Shown here piece by piece: positions 26,993-35,137 of a stretch of 64,000 bases of DNA (positions are counted from its first letter, which is position 1; every line of letters starts with the position of its first letter). Where the stretch lies: positions 1 through 64,000 of the forward strand of contig JAIOXO010000005.1 of NCBI GenBank assembly GCA_022396035.1. Direction: 5' to 3'. The notes beneath the pieces were generated by a model. It saw nothing but the letters and a program-made list of their open reading frames with translations, searched no databases and had not been told where the DNA came from. Made by a program: the position numbers and the translations under genes. The stretch is from Actinomycetes bacterium. Lineage in GTDB: Bacteria > Actinomycetota > Humimicrobiia > Humimicrobiales > Humimicrobiaceae.

Positions 26993-27934
26993 ATGAAATT
27001 AATTCCCAAAGTTATAACAGGAGTTGTTATTTTTATAGTGGCGCTGGTACTTATACTGAATAGTTTTATAGTAGTACAGGCAGGTAACGTAAATGTGTTA
27101 ACCCAGTTTGGAGAGACTATAGGGGTAACTTTTTATCCCGGCTTGCATGCTAAAATTCCTTTTGTACAGAATACAGTTAATTACTCTACCCGCCAGGTTA
27201 CCTATGAAACCAGTGATGCACCGGATGCCAGTACTGCCAATTATCCTGATTTTGCGGTGGACACCACCTCTTCAGACGGCCAGCAGATCCAGCTGAAATA
27301 CACCATAAGGTTTTCAATTGACGGGAAACAGGCAGAATGGGTGCTAAACAATATTGGCACCATGGATGACCTGGTAGAAAAGGTAGTAAAAGCTGAAGCC
27401 AGGTCCCTGGCCAGGAATATACCCAAAAAATATACTGCCCTTCAACTGTACTCCGAACAGGTATTTGATGTTCAGGACGAGCTTGAAGATACACTGAGGC
27501 CAATCTTTGATAATAACGGGGTAATTCTTGATGAATTTTTATTGAGGAAAATTGATTTTACCGAAGAGTATTTTAGCGTACTGGAAGAAAAGCAGATTGC
27601 AGAGGAAAGAATTGAGGTAGAACGAAATATCCTGGAACAGGAAAGAATAAGAAAAGAACAGGTTATTATACAGGCAGAAGCAGAAGCGCAAGAGATTACT
27701 ATCAGGGGTGAATCATTAAGGGAATATCCGGAAATTATACAGTTAGAGTTCATCCAGAAACTATCTCCCAATATAAGCTGGGGCATCCTTCCGGAAGGTA
27801 TAGTACCTCTGGTGGATTTAGGAGACCTGCAGGGACAGACGCAAGAGCTTCCTGGCCAACAGCAGAGCACTCCCACTTCAGTAGAACCGGAAGAAACAGA
27901 GGAAACTGAAACCCAGGAATCTATAATTGAATAA
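26993..27934 (+). CDS. SPFH/band 7 (prohibitin-like) membrane protein
   Basis: 313 residues. One N-terminal membrane helix (about 7-27), SPFH domain (VNVLTQFGETIG..., YPGLHAKIPF), then a long charged coiled coil (about 190-250, EERIEVERNILEQERIRKEQ) and an acidic Glu/Thr/Gln-rich tail. Prohibitin-like proteins organise membrane microdomains and protease complexes. Ribosome site AAGGAG precedes the ATG. A HAD gene follows in the same direction. Confidence 0.87.
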   Translation: MKLIPKVITGVVIFIVALVLILNSFIVVQAGNVNVLTQFGETIGVTFYPGLHAKIPFVQNTVNYSTRQVTYETSDAPDASTANYPDFAVDTTSSDGQQIQLKYTIRFSIDGKQAEWVLNNIGTMDDLVEKVVKAEARSLARNIPKKYTALQLYSEQVFDVQDELEDTLRPIFDNNGVILDEFLLRKIDFTEEYFSVLEEKQIAEERIEVERNILEQERIRKEQVIIQAEAEAQEITIRGESLREYPEIIQLEFIQKLSPNISWGILPEGIVPLVDLGDLQGQTQELPGQQQSTPTSVEPEETEETETQESIIE

Positions 27935-27951
27935 GGAAAAGGAGAAAAGTA

Positions 27952-28752
27952 TTGGTCCAGTTAGTGGCAATAGATCTTGACGGCACACTGTATAACTCTG
28001 ATTCCAGGGTTAGCTCTGAAAACAGAAGGGCAATAGCAGAATGCCTAAAACGTAAAATAAAGGTAATAATTACTACCGGCAAGACCATATCTTCTGTGTC
28101 CCAGGTAATAGACCAGTTAAATCTGGTAGATCCCCAGACAGTATCCGGGGGTTCGGCAATAATTGACCGGGATAAAAAAGTGCTGTTCAAGCTTAATATA
28201 CCCACTGACTTGGCCAATGAAGTGGTTCTTTTAACCAGAAAATATAATAAAGGCCTGGCTTTAAGTGCAGATGACGGATTGCTTTATTATGAAAAAGACC
28301 ATCCGGGTATAGATTATATTGCCAAGACCGGTGATAAGACAGTTAAGGTAGAGGACCTAACCCAAGAAAAGATAATTTCCAGGGCGCTGGTATTTACGGT
28401 TACTATTGATGCCCAGGATGAGTTTAACCGCATAATTGAAAAGGAGCTGGGCCAGAAACTGAAATTTAGAAGGGGCGGCCCCATATTCTTAACCGCAGTC
28501 AACAAGAGTGCAGGTAAGGCTTTTGCTCTCAAAAAAATTCTGGAAAAATTCAATATTCAACCTTACCAAGTGGCAGCCATAGGAGACAGTGAAAATGATC
28601 TGGGGATGTTGAATCTTGCCGGCATAGCCATTGCTATGGACAATGCCCCCCAGGCAGTTAAACAGATAGCAGATCATGTGGTTAGCGATAATGACAACCA
28701 TGGAGTAGCGGAAGCCCTGTACAGGTATGTCTTAAATGGAAAGAATGGATAA
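27952..28752 (+). CDS. Cof-type HAD superfamily phosphatase
   Basis: 266 residues from a TTG start with AAGGAGA. HAD motif I AIDLDGTLYNSD, motif II TTGK, motif III lysine region (NKSAGKAFALK) and motif IV GDSENDLGML with a C2b-type cap, as in the Cof family that dephosphorylates sugar phosphates or pyridoxal phosphate. Substrate unknown. Overlaps the next gene by 17 bp. Confidence 0.9.
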   Translation: MVQLVAIDLDGTLYNSDSRVSSENRRAIAECLKRKIKVIITTGKTISSVSQVIDQLNLVDPQTVSGGSAIIDRDKKVLFKLNIPTDLANEVVLLTRKYNKGLALSADDGLLYYEKDHPGIDYIAKTGDKTVKVEDLTQEKIISRALVFTVTIDAQDEFNRIIEKELGQKLKFRRGGPIFLTAVNKSAGKAFALKKILEKFNIQPYQVAAIGDSENDLGMLNLAGIAIAMDNAPQAVKQIADHVVSDNDNHGVAEALYRYVLNGKNG

Positions 28753-29329
28753 TTTTGTAGACAGGATAAAGACCTATAACCGGATCACCAATATGTCCAA
28801 ACTGGTTAGGAGGTATTTTGCCGTAAACGGCTTTGATGGGGTAATAACCATCATCGGGGTACTTACAGGTAATTTTATAATAGAAACCACCAGCTACTCC
28901 AATGTACTGATAACCGGTCTGGCTGTATGCATTTCACTGGGTGTTTCCGGGGTTTGGAGCGCTTATAACAGTGAAAGTGCTGAAAGGAAGAAGGAAATAG
29001 ACGATCTTGAAAAATTCACCCTGCATAATCTGGATAAGACAGTAATCCATTATGCCCAGGGTTATGCTACCAAGGTGCTGGCAGCAGTAAATGGATTGTC
29101 GCCGGTTATTACCGCCCTTATTCCCATTATTCCTTTTTTCTTTGGAAGCATAATCCCTCTAAACATTTCTTTCTATCTATCTTTTGGGCTGGCTTTTTTA
29201 GTTTTAGTGGGTATAGGTTTGTTTTTGGGGAAAATATCCAGGACCAGTTTGATAATAAGCGGGATAAAAATGGTAGTAGCCGGCGCATTTACTGCCGGGT
29301 TAAGCTTCCTGCTTTCATTTATAGACTAG
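28736..29329 (+). CDS. VIT1/CCC1 family membrane transporter
   Basis: 197 residues with about five membrane helices. VNGFDGVITIIGVLTGNF early and an AYNSESAERKKEIDDLEK cytoplasmic stretch match the VIT family (DUF125) of Fe/Mn transporters. The metal-binding region is shorter than in plant VIT1. Starts inside the HAD gene (ATG 28736 or 28745). Convergent with glnA across a 13-bp-stem hairpin. Confidence 0.82.
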   Translation: MERMDNFVDRIKTYNRITNMSKLVRRYFAVNGFDGVITIIGVLTGNFIIETTSYSNVLITGLAVCISLGVSGVWSAYNSESAERKKEIDDLEKFTLHNLDKTVIHYAQGYATKVLAAVNGLSPVITALIPIIPFFFGSIIPLNISFYLSFGLAFLVLVGIGLFLGKISRTSLIISGIKMVVAGAFTAGLSFLLSFID

Positions 29330-29330
29330 A

Positions 29331-29362
29331 TAGACAAGCAGGCGGCACTGCCTGCTTGTCTA
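29331..29362. terminator. Perfect 13-bp hairpin between convergent VIT gene and glnA
   Basis: TAGACAAGCAGGC (29331-29343) pairs fully with GCCTGCTTGTCTA (29350-29362), 6-nt loop. It starts one base after the VIT stop and ends 11 bp before the glnA stop. No long T run on either side, so it may be a bidirectional terminator or mRNA-end stabiliser. Confidence 0.6.
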
Positions 29363-29372
29363 ACTGCTTTAA

Positions 29373-30710
29373 CTACAGTACGGAGAGATATGTTTCCAGC
29401 TCATAATTGGACACATGGGTACGGTATCTATCCCATTCAATTTTTTTGTTCTCTATAAATTTATAGAATATATGGTCACCCAGGGTCTTTCTCATCAGCT
29501 TGCTTTTTTCCATGAACTTAACTGCTTCAAACAGGTTATTGGGAAGGGTATCTATTGAGGCTTTGGCCCTCCTTTTTTCATCCATTTCAAAAATATTTTC
29601 TTCTATAGGATCGGGCAATATATAATTGTTGGCTATTCCGTCCAGCCCTGCAGCCAGCATTACCGAGAAGGCAAGGTAAGGATTGCAGGCAGGATCAGGA
29701 CACCTGAACTCAATCCGGGTAGAAGCTTCTTTGCCTGGCTTGTACATGGGGACTCTTACCAAAGTTGACCGGTTCCTTCGAGCCCAGGATATATAAACTG
29801 GAGCCTCATACCCCGGTACCAGCCTCTTGTAAGAGTTAACCCACTGATTGGTAACCGCTACAATATCCTTGGAATGCTTGAGCAAGCCTGCTATATATGC
29901 TTTAGCTTCCTTGGAAAGGTTATAACTGTCACTGGGATCATGGAAAGCATTCTTATCCCCTTTAAACAATGACTGGTGGGTATGCATACCGCTGCCGTTA
30001 ATTCCAAATATAGGTTTGGGCATAAAGGTAGCATATACTCCATGATTGGTGGCTACTTCTTTTACCAGCAGCCTGTAGGTCATAGCATTATCGGCCATAG
30101 TAAGGGCATCGGTATATCTGAGGTCAATCTCGTGCTGGGAGGGGGCCACTTCATGATGTGAATATTCTACCCCGATCCCCATAGCTTCCAGGTATAGTAC
30201 CGTATCCCTTCTAAGCCCACTGGCCACATCCAGGGTAGTTAAATCAAAATAACCGCCTTTATCCAGCACCTCGGGAAGACCTTCATCTGATTTAAAATAG
30301 AAGAATTCAAGCTCGGGACCTACATAAAAAGTGTAGCCCAGATCTTTGGCTTTCTTAAGTGTCCTTTTTAATACCCAGCGAGGGTCTCCGTCAAAATGGG
30401 TTCCATCAGGATTCAGGATATCGCAGAACATCCTGGCTACTCCATGCTCTTCCGGGCTCCAGGGAAGTATCTGGAAGGTGTTGGGGTCAGGCATGGCGAT
30501 AACATCGCTTTCCTCTATTCTGGAAAAACCTTCGATTGAAGACCCGTCAAAACCCATTCCTTCCTCCAGGGCTCCTTCCAGCTCTTCTACGGTTATAGCA
30601 AAGCTCTTCAGGAAACCCTGTACATCGGTAAACCACAACCGGATAAACTTGATACCGTTATCTCGCGCTTTCTTTAAAACATATTCTTTCATCTGTTCTG
30701 TATTTTCCAT
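29373..30710 (-). CDS. glnA: Glutamine synthetase type I
   Basis: 445 residues. MGFDGSSIEGF, NGSGMHTHQSL, and RIEFRCPDPACNPYLAF are GS signatures. The length and lack of the adenylylation segment near the C-terminus put it in the GSI-alpha group, so control is likely at transcription. Makes glutamine from glutamate, ammonium and ATP. Own promoter with three GlnR-type half-sites and AGGAGG ribosome site. Confidence 0.96.
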   Translation of the reverse strand: MENTEQMKEYVLKKARDNGIKFIRLWFTDVQGFLKSFAITVEELEGALEEGMGFDGSSIEGFSRIEESDVIAMPDPNTFQILPWSPEEHGVARMFCDILNPDGTHFDGDPRWVLKRTLKKAKDLGYTFYVGPELEFFYFKSDEGLPEVLDKGGYFDLTTLDVASGLRRDTVLYLEAMGIGVEYSHHEVAPSQHEIDLRYTDALTMADNAMTYRLLVKEVATNHGVYATFMPKPIFGINGSGMHTHQSLFKGDKNAFHDPSDSYNLSKEAKAYIAGLLKHSKDIVAVTNQWVNSYKRLVPGYEAPVYISWARRNRSTLVRVPMYKPGKEASTRIEFRCPDPACNPYLAFSVMLAAGLDGIANNYILPDPIEENIFEMDEKRRAKASIDTLPNNLFEAVKFMEKSKLMRKTLGDHIFYKFIENKKIEWDRYRTHVSNYELETYLSVL

Positions 30711-30739
30711 ATTTCCTCCTGTTAACTTATTTTAAAAGT

Positions 30740-30783
30740 ATTATACCTTAAAAACTGTAATGATTATGTTAAATCTGTGTAAA
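30740..30783 (-). promoter_or_regulatory. glnA promoter with three 11-bp-phased GlnR-type half-sites
   Basis: On the plus strand G-T-(T)AA elements begin at 30757, 30768 and 30779, exactly 11 bp apart; read on the minus strand this is TTTAC, TTTAAC and ATTAC, the AC-n9-AC pattern known for actinobacterial GlnR boxes. A TATAAT -10 lies at 30745-30740 and the -35 is poor, as expected of an activator-dependent promoter. Confidence 0.6.
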
Positions 30784-30786
30784 CTT

Positions 30787-31128
30787 TTATCCAATGGCGC
30801 TGGTGCCCTCTTCTCCGGTCCTGATTCTTATGCACCGGTCCAGCTCAATTATAAAGATCTTGCCATCGCCGATATTACCGGTTCTGGCACCTTCGGTAAT
30901 GGCCTTGATGGTAGGTTCCACAAACTCGTCATTAACCGCTATCTCCAGACGTACTTTCTTTAACAGATTAACTTCATGTATGACCCCGCGGTAAGTTTCC
31001 GTATAGCCTTTCTGCTGTCCGCAACCCAGTACATTGGTAACCGTCATTTTATATATCTGTTGGTCGAACAGGGCTTTTTTAACATCGGGCAGCTTATGCG
31101 GCTGTATCATGGCAATTATTAATTTCAT
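30787..31128 (-). CDS. glnB: PII nitrogen regulatory protein with altered T-loop
   Basis: 113 residues. PII trimer fold signatures: [17 protein letters not shown], and [11 protein letters not shown]. The T-loop lacks Tyr51, the uridylylation/adenylylation site; His is at 51 while Tyr46 is kept. So signalling is probably by ATP/ADP/2-oxoglutarate binding alone, or by another modification. Follows amt after 24 bp and should gate it. Confidence 0.93.
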   Translation of the reverse strand: MKLIIAMIQPHKLPDVKKALFDQQIYKMTVTNVLGCGQQKGYTETYRGVIHEVNLLKKVRLEIAVNDEFVEPTIKAITEGARTGNIGDGKIFIIELDRCIRIRTGEEGTSAIG

Positions 31129-31152
31129 AATATTCTCCCCTGTAATAAGTTA

Positions 31153-32394
31153 TTAATCATTCTGAAAAATCTGAAACCCTGCATAGGCTTCCATTGCATG
31201 CTCTTCAATATCCAGCCCCTTGATTTCGGTTTCCCTGGATACCCTGAGTCCTATGGTCCTCTTAATTAAATAAAAGGCACCCAGCATAATGGTAAAAGTC
31301 CAGGCAAACACACTGACTACTCCTGTCAACTGTATCCCTAACAACCTGAAACCGCCTCCAAAGAACAGCCCGGCGGTATCACCATAGCCGGCCAGGGCAG
31401 CAAATTCAGGCTGGGCAAAAAAACCTACAGATAAGGTGCCAAAAGCCCCGCATAGTCCATGAACCGAGATAGCTCCCACCGGATCATCTATCCCTAACTT
31501 TTTATCTAGAAAATCTACCGACAGGCTGCATAGAACCCCTGCTGCCAAACCTATTATTACCGCACTCAAGGGAGAGACTACTGCACATCCTGCAGTTATG
31601 GCTACCAGGCCGGCCAAAGCACCATTGAGGGTCATGGAAGCATCAGGCTTCTTGTAACGCAGCCATACAAAAAACATGGCACTGACCGAACCTGCAGATG
31701 CGGCCAAACAAGTGGTAACTGCTACCGTGGAGATAGCCTGACTTGAACCGGAAAGAGTGCTGCCGGCATTAAACCCGAACCAGCCAAACCATAGTATGAA
31801 TACCCCTAAAGCAGCCAGCGATATATTATGGCCGGGGATGGCATTGGAAGAACCATCAGGATTGTATTTACCAAAACGGGGACCCAGCACCATGGCTCCC
31901 GCCAGAGCAGCCCATCCGCCCACTGAATGCACTACCGTAGAGCCGGCAAAATCAATCATGCCCAGCCCGGAGAGCCAGCCGCCGCCCCAGATCCAGTGTC
32001 CGGCTATGGGATAGATAACTGCAGTTATTATAACTGTGTACACCAGGTAACTTTTAAACCTGGTTCTTTCGGCCATGGCTCCGGAAACAATAGTGGCCGC
32101 AGTGGCTGCAAACACTGCCTGAAAAATCCATACAGCAAAGTTGGATGTATCTGCGGGATTGGTAAGAGACAGCCAGAAACTGTCTATGCCTATAAAACCA
32201 CCAAAATCTGAACCAAACATCAGGCCAAAACCCAGAAAGAAGAAAACCAGACTTCCCAGGCTGAAGTCCATAATGTTTTTCATAAGGATGTTAACAGTAT
32301 TCTTGGCTCTGGTAAAACCAGTTTCTACCATGGCAAAACCGGCCTGCATGAAAAATACCAGAAAGGCTGCCAATAAAATCCAGATAGTATCCAT
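31153..32394 (-). CDS. amt: Ammonium transporter
   Basis: 413 residues, about 11 membrane helices. Twin pore histidines in VVHSVGGWAALAGA and SVHGLCGAFGTL, plus MVETGFTRAKN and a cytoplasmic C-tail with GLDIEEHAMEAY. Ammonium channel of the Amt/Rh family, blocked by PII under nitrogen excess. Leads the amt-glnB operon. Its ribosome site GGAGG (32403-32399) lies in a hairpin. Confidence 0.95.
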   Translation of the reverse strand: MDTIWILLAAFLVFFMQAGFAMVETGFTRAKNTVNILMKNIMDFSLGSLVFFFLGFGLMFGSDFGGFIGIDSFWLSLTNPADTSNFAVWIFQAVFAATAATIVSGAMAERTRFKSYLVYTVIITAVIYPIAGHWIWGGGWLSGLGMIDFAGSTVVHSVGGWAALAGAMVLGPRFGKYNPDGSSNAIPGHNISLAALGVFILWFGWFGFNAGSTLSGSSQAISTVAVTTCLAASAGSVSAMFFVWLRYKKPDASMTLNGALAGLVAITAGCAVVSPLSAVIIGLAAGVLCSLSVDFLDKKLGIDDPVGAISVHGLCGAFGTLSVGFFAQPEFAALAGYGDTAGLFFGGGFRLLGIQLTGVVSVFAWTFTIMLGAFYLIKRTIGLRVSRETEIKGLDIEEHAMEAYAGFQIFQND

Positions 32395-32396
32395 AA

Positions 32397-32427
32397 AACC
32401 TCCACAAAATTATTTATGATGGAGGTT
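32397..32427 (-). promoter_or_regulatory. Hairpin that masks the amt ribosome-binding site
   Basis: On the minus strand AACCTCCA (32427-32420) pairs perfectly with TGGAGGTT (32404-32397) across a 15-nt loop. The 3' arm contains the GGAGG Shine-Dalgarno of amt, 4 nt before ATG. Folding would hide the site, suggesting translational control. Confidence 0.5.
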
Positions 32428-32438
32428 ATTCTAGCTTA

Positions 32439-32481
32439 AGATTATTTCCATTAAGTTAAGGGGAAGTTAAATCTATGTTAA
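32439..32481 (-). promoter_or_regulatory. amt promoter region with three GlnR-type half-sites
   Basis: GTTAA elements begin at 32455, 32466 and 32477 on the plus strand, each 11 bp apart (minus-strand TTAAC, TTTAAC, TTTAAC; AC-n9-AC). A possible -10 TAATCT (32444-32439) puts them at nearly the same phase as at glnA; TAGAAT (32433-32428) is an alternative. The distal site lies in the last codons of glnR. Confidence 0.6.
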
Positions 32482-33141
32482 ATCAGGGGAAAACATATAG
32501 CCAACGCTTCTGACTGTTTTAAGCATTAAATTGTAGGGGGACGGCAATTTGGACCTTAATCTACGAATATGTACATCCACGGTCCGGCTGCCCCCGTAGA
32601 AGTCATAATCCCAAACCATTGACAGCAGCTTGTCCCTGGAAAAAGCATGATCCTGATTGTCCATCAATAGCTTTAACAGCTCATATTCTTTGTAGGTGAG
32701 CTCTATGGGCTTATCTTTTATGCTGAGTTCATACTTATCCAAGTTCAGCACCATCTCTCCCACAGAAAGGCAGTTGGCAGGATTTATAAGCTCTTTATTT
32801 ACCATCATCCGGTCCAGCCTGAAGGGCAGCTCTGAGGATAGTTGGGGATAAAAAATTACATCAAAAGTACTTAATTCTGGCTTAAGCAGCAGATCGGATT
32901 GTTCATAGGCAGCCAGTAACAGGACCGGCAGCCCTGCCTGGTTTATCTGGTCCACCAAACTAAGGGGATAATCCTCTGGTTGCTTACATCCGGTAATATC
33001 CACCGCCGCCAGGCTGTATTTATTTAAATCCAGAATTTCAGGGGCCTCTAAAAAGCTTTCTATATGATACGGCTTGGCCAGAAGTTTTTTCTCTATTTGT
33101 TTTAGGTTTTGCTCAGCATCTGAAAACACTATTATATTCAT
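32473..33141 (-). CDS. glnR: GlnR-like OmpR-family nitrogen regulator with degenerate receiver
   Basis: 222 residues. C-terminal winged helix LTYKEYELLKLL, VWDYDFYGGSRTVDVH, IRRLRSKL is strikingly like actinobacterial GlnR as I recall it. The N-terminal receiver keeps one aspartate (AAVDITG) but lacks the usual acidic pair and conserved lysine, so it probably works without phosphorylation, as GlnR does. It lies next to amt, glnB and glnA, and GlnR-type sites precede them. Likely co-transcribed with nadE, 24 bp upstream. Confidence 0.8.
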   Translation of the reverse strand: MNIIVFSDAEQNLKQIEKKLLAKPYHIESFLEAPEILDLNKYSLAAVDITGCKQPEDYPLSLVDQINQAGLPVLLLAAYEQSDLLLKPELSTFDVIFYPQLSSELPFRLDRMMVNKELINPANCLSVGEMVLNLDKYELSIKDKPIELTYKEYELLKLLMDNQDHAFSRDKLLSMVWDYDFYGGSRTVDVHIRRLRSKLPSPYNLMLKTVRSVGYMFSPDLT

Positions 33142-33165
33142 AACTGCCGCCTCCGGGGCAGGTGC

Positions 33166-34911
33166 CTAACTAAGCCTGAATCCATTGGTAATGGGATACC
33201 TGCGATCTTTGCCGAATGCCCTGGGGGTAATTTTAATGCCCGGGGCTCCCTGCCTCCTTTTGTACTCACTGAAGTCTACCATATTAATTACTTTCTTTAC
33301 CAGCTGTGGATCAAAGCCCATATCAATTATGGCCTGATGGTCTTTTTCTTCTTCTATATATGCTTTCAGTACCGAATCCAAAAGTTTATATTCCGGCAGA
33401 CTGTCCTGATCCTTCTGTTCCGGTTTTAATTCAGCTGAAGGGGGCTTGTCTATAATATTGCGGGGGATAATATTACCATATTTCTGGTTGATGAAGTTAC
33501 AGATACTATAAACCGTAGTCTTATACACATCCTTTATGGGAGAAAATCCCCCCACCATATCTCCGTAAAGGGTGCTGTAACCAACGCTGACCTCACTTTT
33601 ATTTCCGGTTGCCAGCACCAGCCATCCATATTCATTGGACATAGCCATAAGCAGATTACCCCTAATCCTTGCCTGCAGATTCTCCTTGGTAATGTTTATC
33701 TGGCTAGTTTTTAAATAGCTGTCCAGCTCCTTTATATAGGAATCATATATTTTAGAAATCGGAATGGTCATATAATTTATATCCAGATTTTTGGATAGGG
33801 CCACCGAGTCTTCTATGCTGCCTTCAGAAGAAAATATGGAAGGCATAAGCACCGCATTTACATTTGGATAGCCCAGGGCAAGCCAGGCCACTACTGCGGT
33901 AAAGGCTGAATCAATACCGCCGCTTAAGCCCAGCACCACTTTACTGAAGCCGTTTTTTACAACATAATCCCTGGTCCCCAGCACCAGGGCCTTTAAAATT
34001 TCTTCTTCCGTGTTGCTTATCTCCTGATGGTAGAAATCTTTTGCCGGTTCCGGTCTGCTGCTTTTATTATTAATCTTATAACCGGTTTCTACCACTTTTA
34101 AACAACCGGCACGTTTAGACAGGGTTTGTCTCTGGTCCTTGAATTTTTTATCTCCCAGCCTGGAAAATTCAACTCCGGTGGTATCTAGGTCCAGAATTAT
34201 GGTGTCCTGGCAAAAAGGCTTGGCTCTGGCCAGAATCTGTCCTTCGGGCCCAATAACCATACTGCTGCCGTCAAACACCAGCTCATCCTGTCCGCCTACC
34301 AGATTGACATACAGAATATTTGCCCGGTTTTCCACTGCTCTTGCAAAAAGCAGTTTTTCCCTTTCCTGTATCTTGCCGGTGTAATAAGGGGAAGCTGAAA
34401 TATTAATAATCAGGGGGGCATCGCCCAGCATAGCCTGTACGCTTGCCGGTCCCAGTGAATAATAAATGTCCTCACAAATATTTATGCCTACGGGTACCGG
34501 GCCGGCCATAAATACCACATTCTGGGACCCCTTCTGGAAGTATCTTTCCTCATCAAAAACGGAGTAATTGGGAAGCAGCTGTTTTTTGTATATACAGGAT
34601 ATCTTCTTATTGCATATTACGGCGGCTGCATTATAGAGGCCCTGGTCCTGATAGGCAAAGCCGGTTACCGCTATTATGTCCTGAGTAAAATCAGCCAGTT
34701 TTTCCAAAAATGATTGGTTTTCTTTTATGAAGGCAGGCTTGAGCAGCAGGTCTTCAGGAGGATATCCGGTGAGGCAAAGCTCGGGAAATACTGCTATATC
34801 TGCCTGTTGGTCCCTTGCTTGCTGCAGATGCCGGGCAATGAGCTGGTAGTTATGTCTGATATTTCCCACTACCGGGTTAATCTGTGCTGCATAAATCCTT
34901 AGAATAGTTAT
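33166..34911 (-). CDS. nadE: Glutamine-dependent NAD+ synthetase
   Basis: About 580 residues. N-terminal nitrilase-type glutaminase domain: VFPELCLTGYPPEDL (Glu), YKKQLLPNY (Lys), NICEDIYY (Cys). C-terminal NAD synthetase with PP-loop GLSGGIDSA. The family N-terminus (RIYAAQINPVVGN) is encoded upstream of the first ordinary start (GTG 34869), and the frame is open back to a stop at 34917. No ATG, GTG or TTG lies there, but AGGAG (34922-34918) stands 6 nt before an ATA (34911) and 3 nt before an ATT (34914); a rare start codon is likely. Confidence 0.88.
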   Translation of the reverse strand: MTILRIYAAQINPVVGNIRHNYQLIARHLQQARDQQADIAVFPELCLTGYPPEDLLLKPAFIKENQSFLEKLADFTQDIIAVTGFAYQDQGLYNAAAVICNKKISCIYKKQLLPNYSVFDEERYFQKGSQNVVFMAGPVPVGINICEDIYYSLGPASVQAMLGDAPLIINISASPYYTGKIQEREKLLFARAVENRANILYVNLVGGQDELVFDGSSMVIGPEGQILARAKPFCQDTIILDLDTTGVEFSRLGDKKFKDQRQTLSKRAGCLKVVETGYKINNKSSRPEPAKDFYHQEISNTEEEILKALVLGTRDYVVKNGFSKVVLGLSGGIDSAFTAVVAWLALGYPNVNAVLMPSIFSSEGSIEDSVALSKNLDINYMTIPISKIYDSYIKELDSYLKTSQINITKENLQARIRGNLLMAMSNEYGWLVLATGNKSEVSVGYSTLYGDMVGGFSPIKDVYKTTVYSICNFINQKYGNIIPRNIIDKPPSAELKPEQKDQDSLPEYKLLDSVLKAYIEEEKDHQAIIDMGFDPQLVKKVINMVDFSEYKRRQGAPGIKITPRAFGKDRRYPITNGFRLS

Positions 34912-34914
34912 AAT

Positions 34915-35058
34915 TTACTCCTTTTTGAATTTATCATCTGAATCTATATCTTCCTTATAGATTAAGCCCAAATCCACTGTATTAATAGGTATCCCGGGGC
35001 CATATGCCCCGGACAGGGCATTTATTGCCGGTTGGGTGGATATCTTGCTGTCAGTCAT
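34915..35058 (-). CDS. Truncated DUF59 (MIP18/SufT-like) mini-protein
   Basis: 47 residues: ALSGAYGPGIPINTVDLGLIY resembles the first third of DUF59 proteins (AL..VYDPEIPVNIVDLGLIY), with the DPE element changed to GPG. It stops after a charged SDDKFKKE tail, so the cysteine-bearing rest of the domain is absent. A ribosome site (GAAGG) precedes the ATG, and its last codons carry the ribosome site of nadE. Next to a cysteine desulfurase, an Fe-S context. Remnant or small functional protein. Confidence 0.55.
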   Translation of the reverse strand: MTDSKISTQPAINALSGAYGPGIPINTVDLGLIYKEDIDSDDKFKKE

Positions 35059-35137
35059 CAAACCTTCTTTTACGCCATGGTTATTAATGTATATTCTAAT
35101 AAAATAATGGAATTAATAAAAATGCAATACAAAATAT

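Noticed and set aside
29331-29362. Phage attachment site or CRISPR repeat
   Set aside because: It is a single perfect hairpin between convergent genes, with no integrase, repeat array or spacers.
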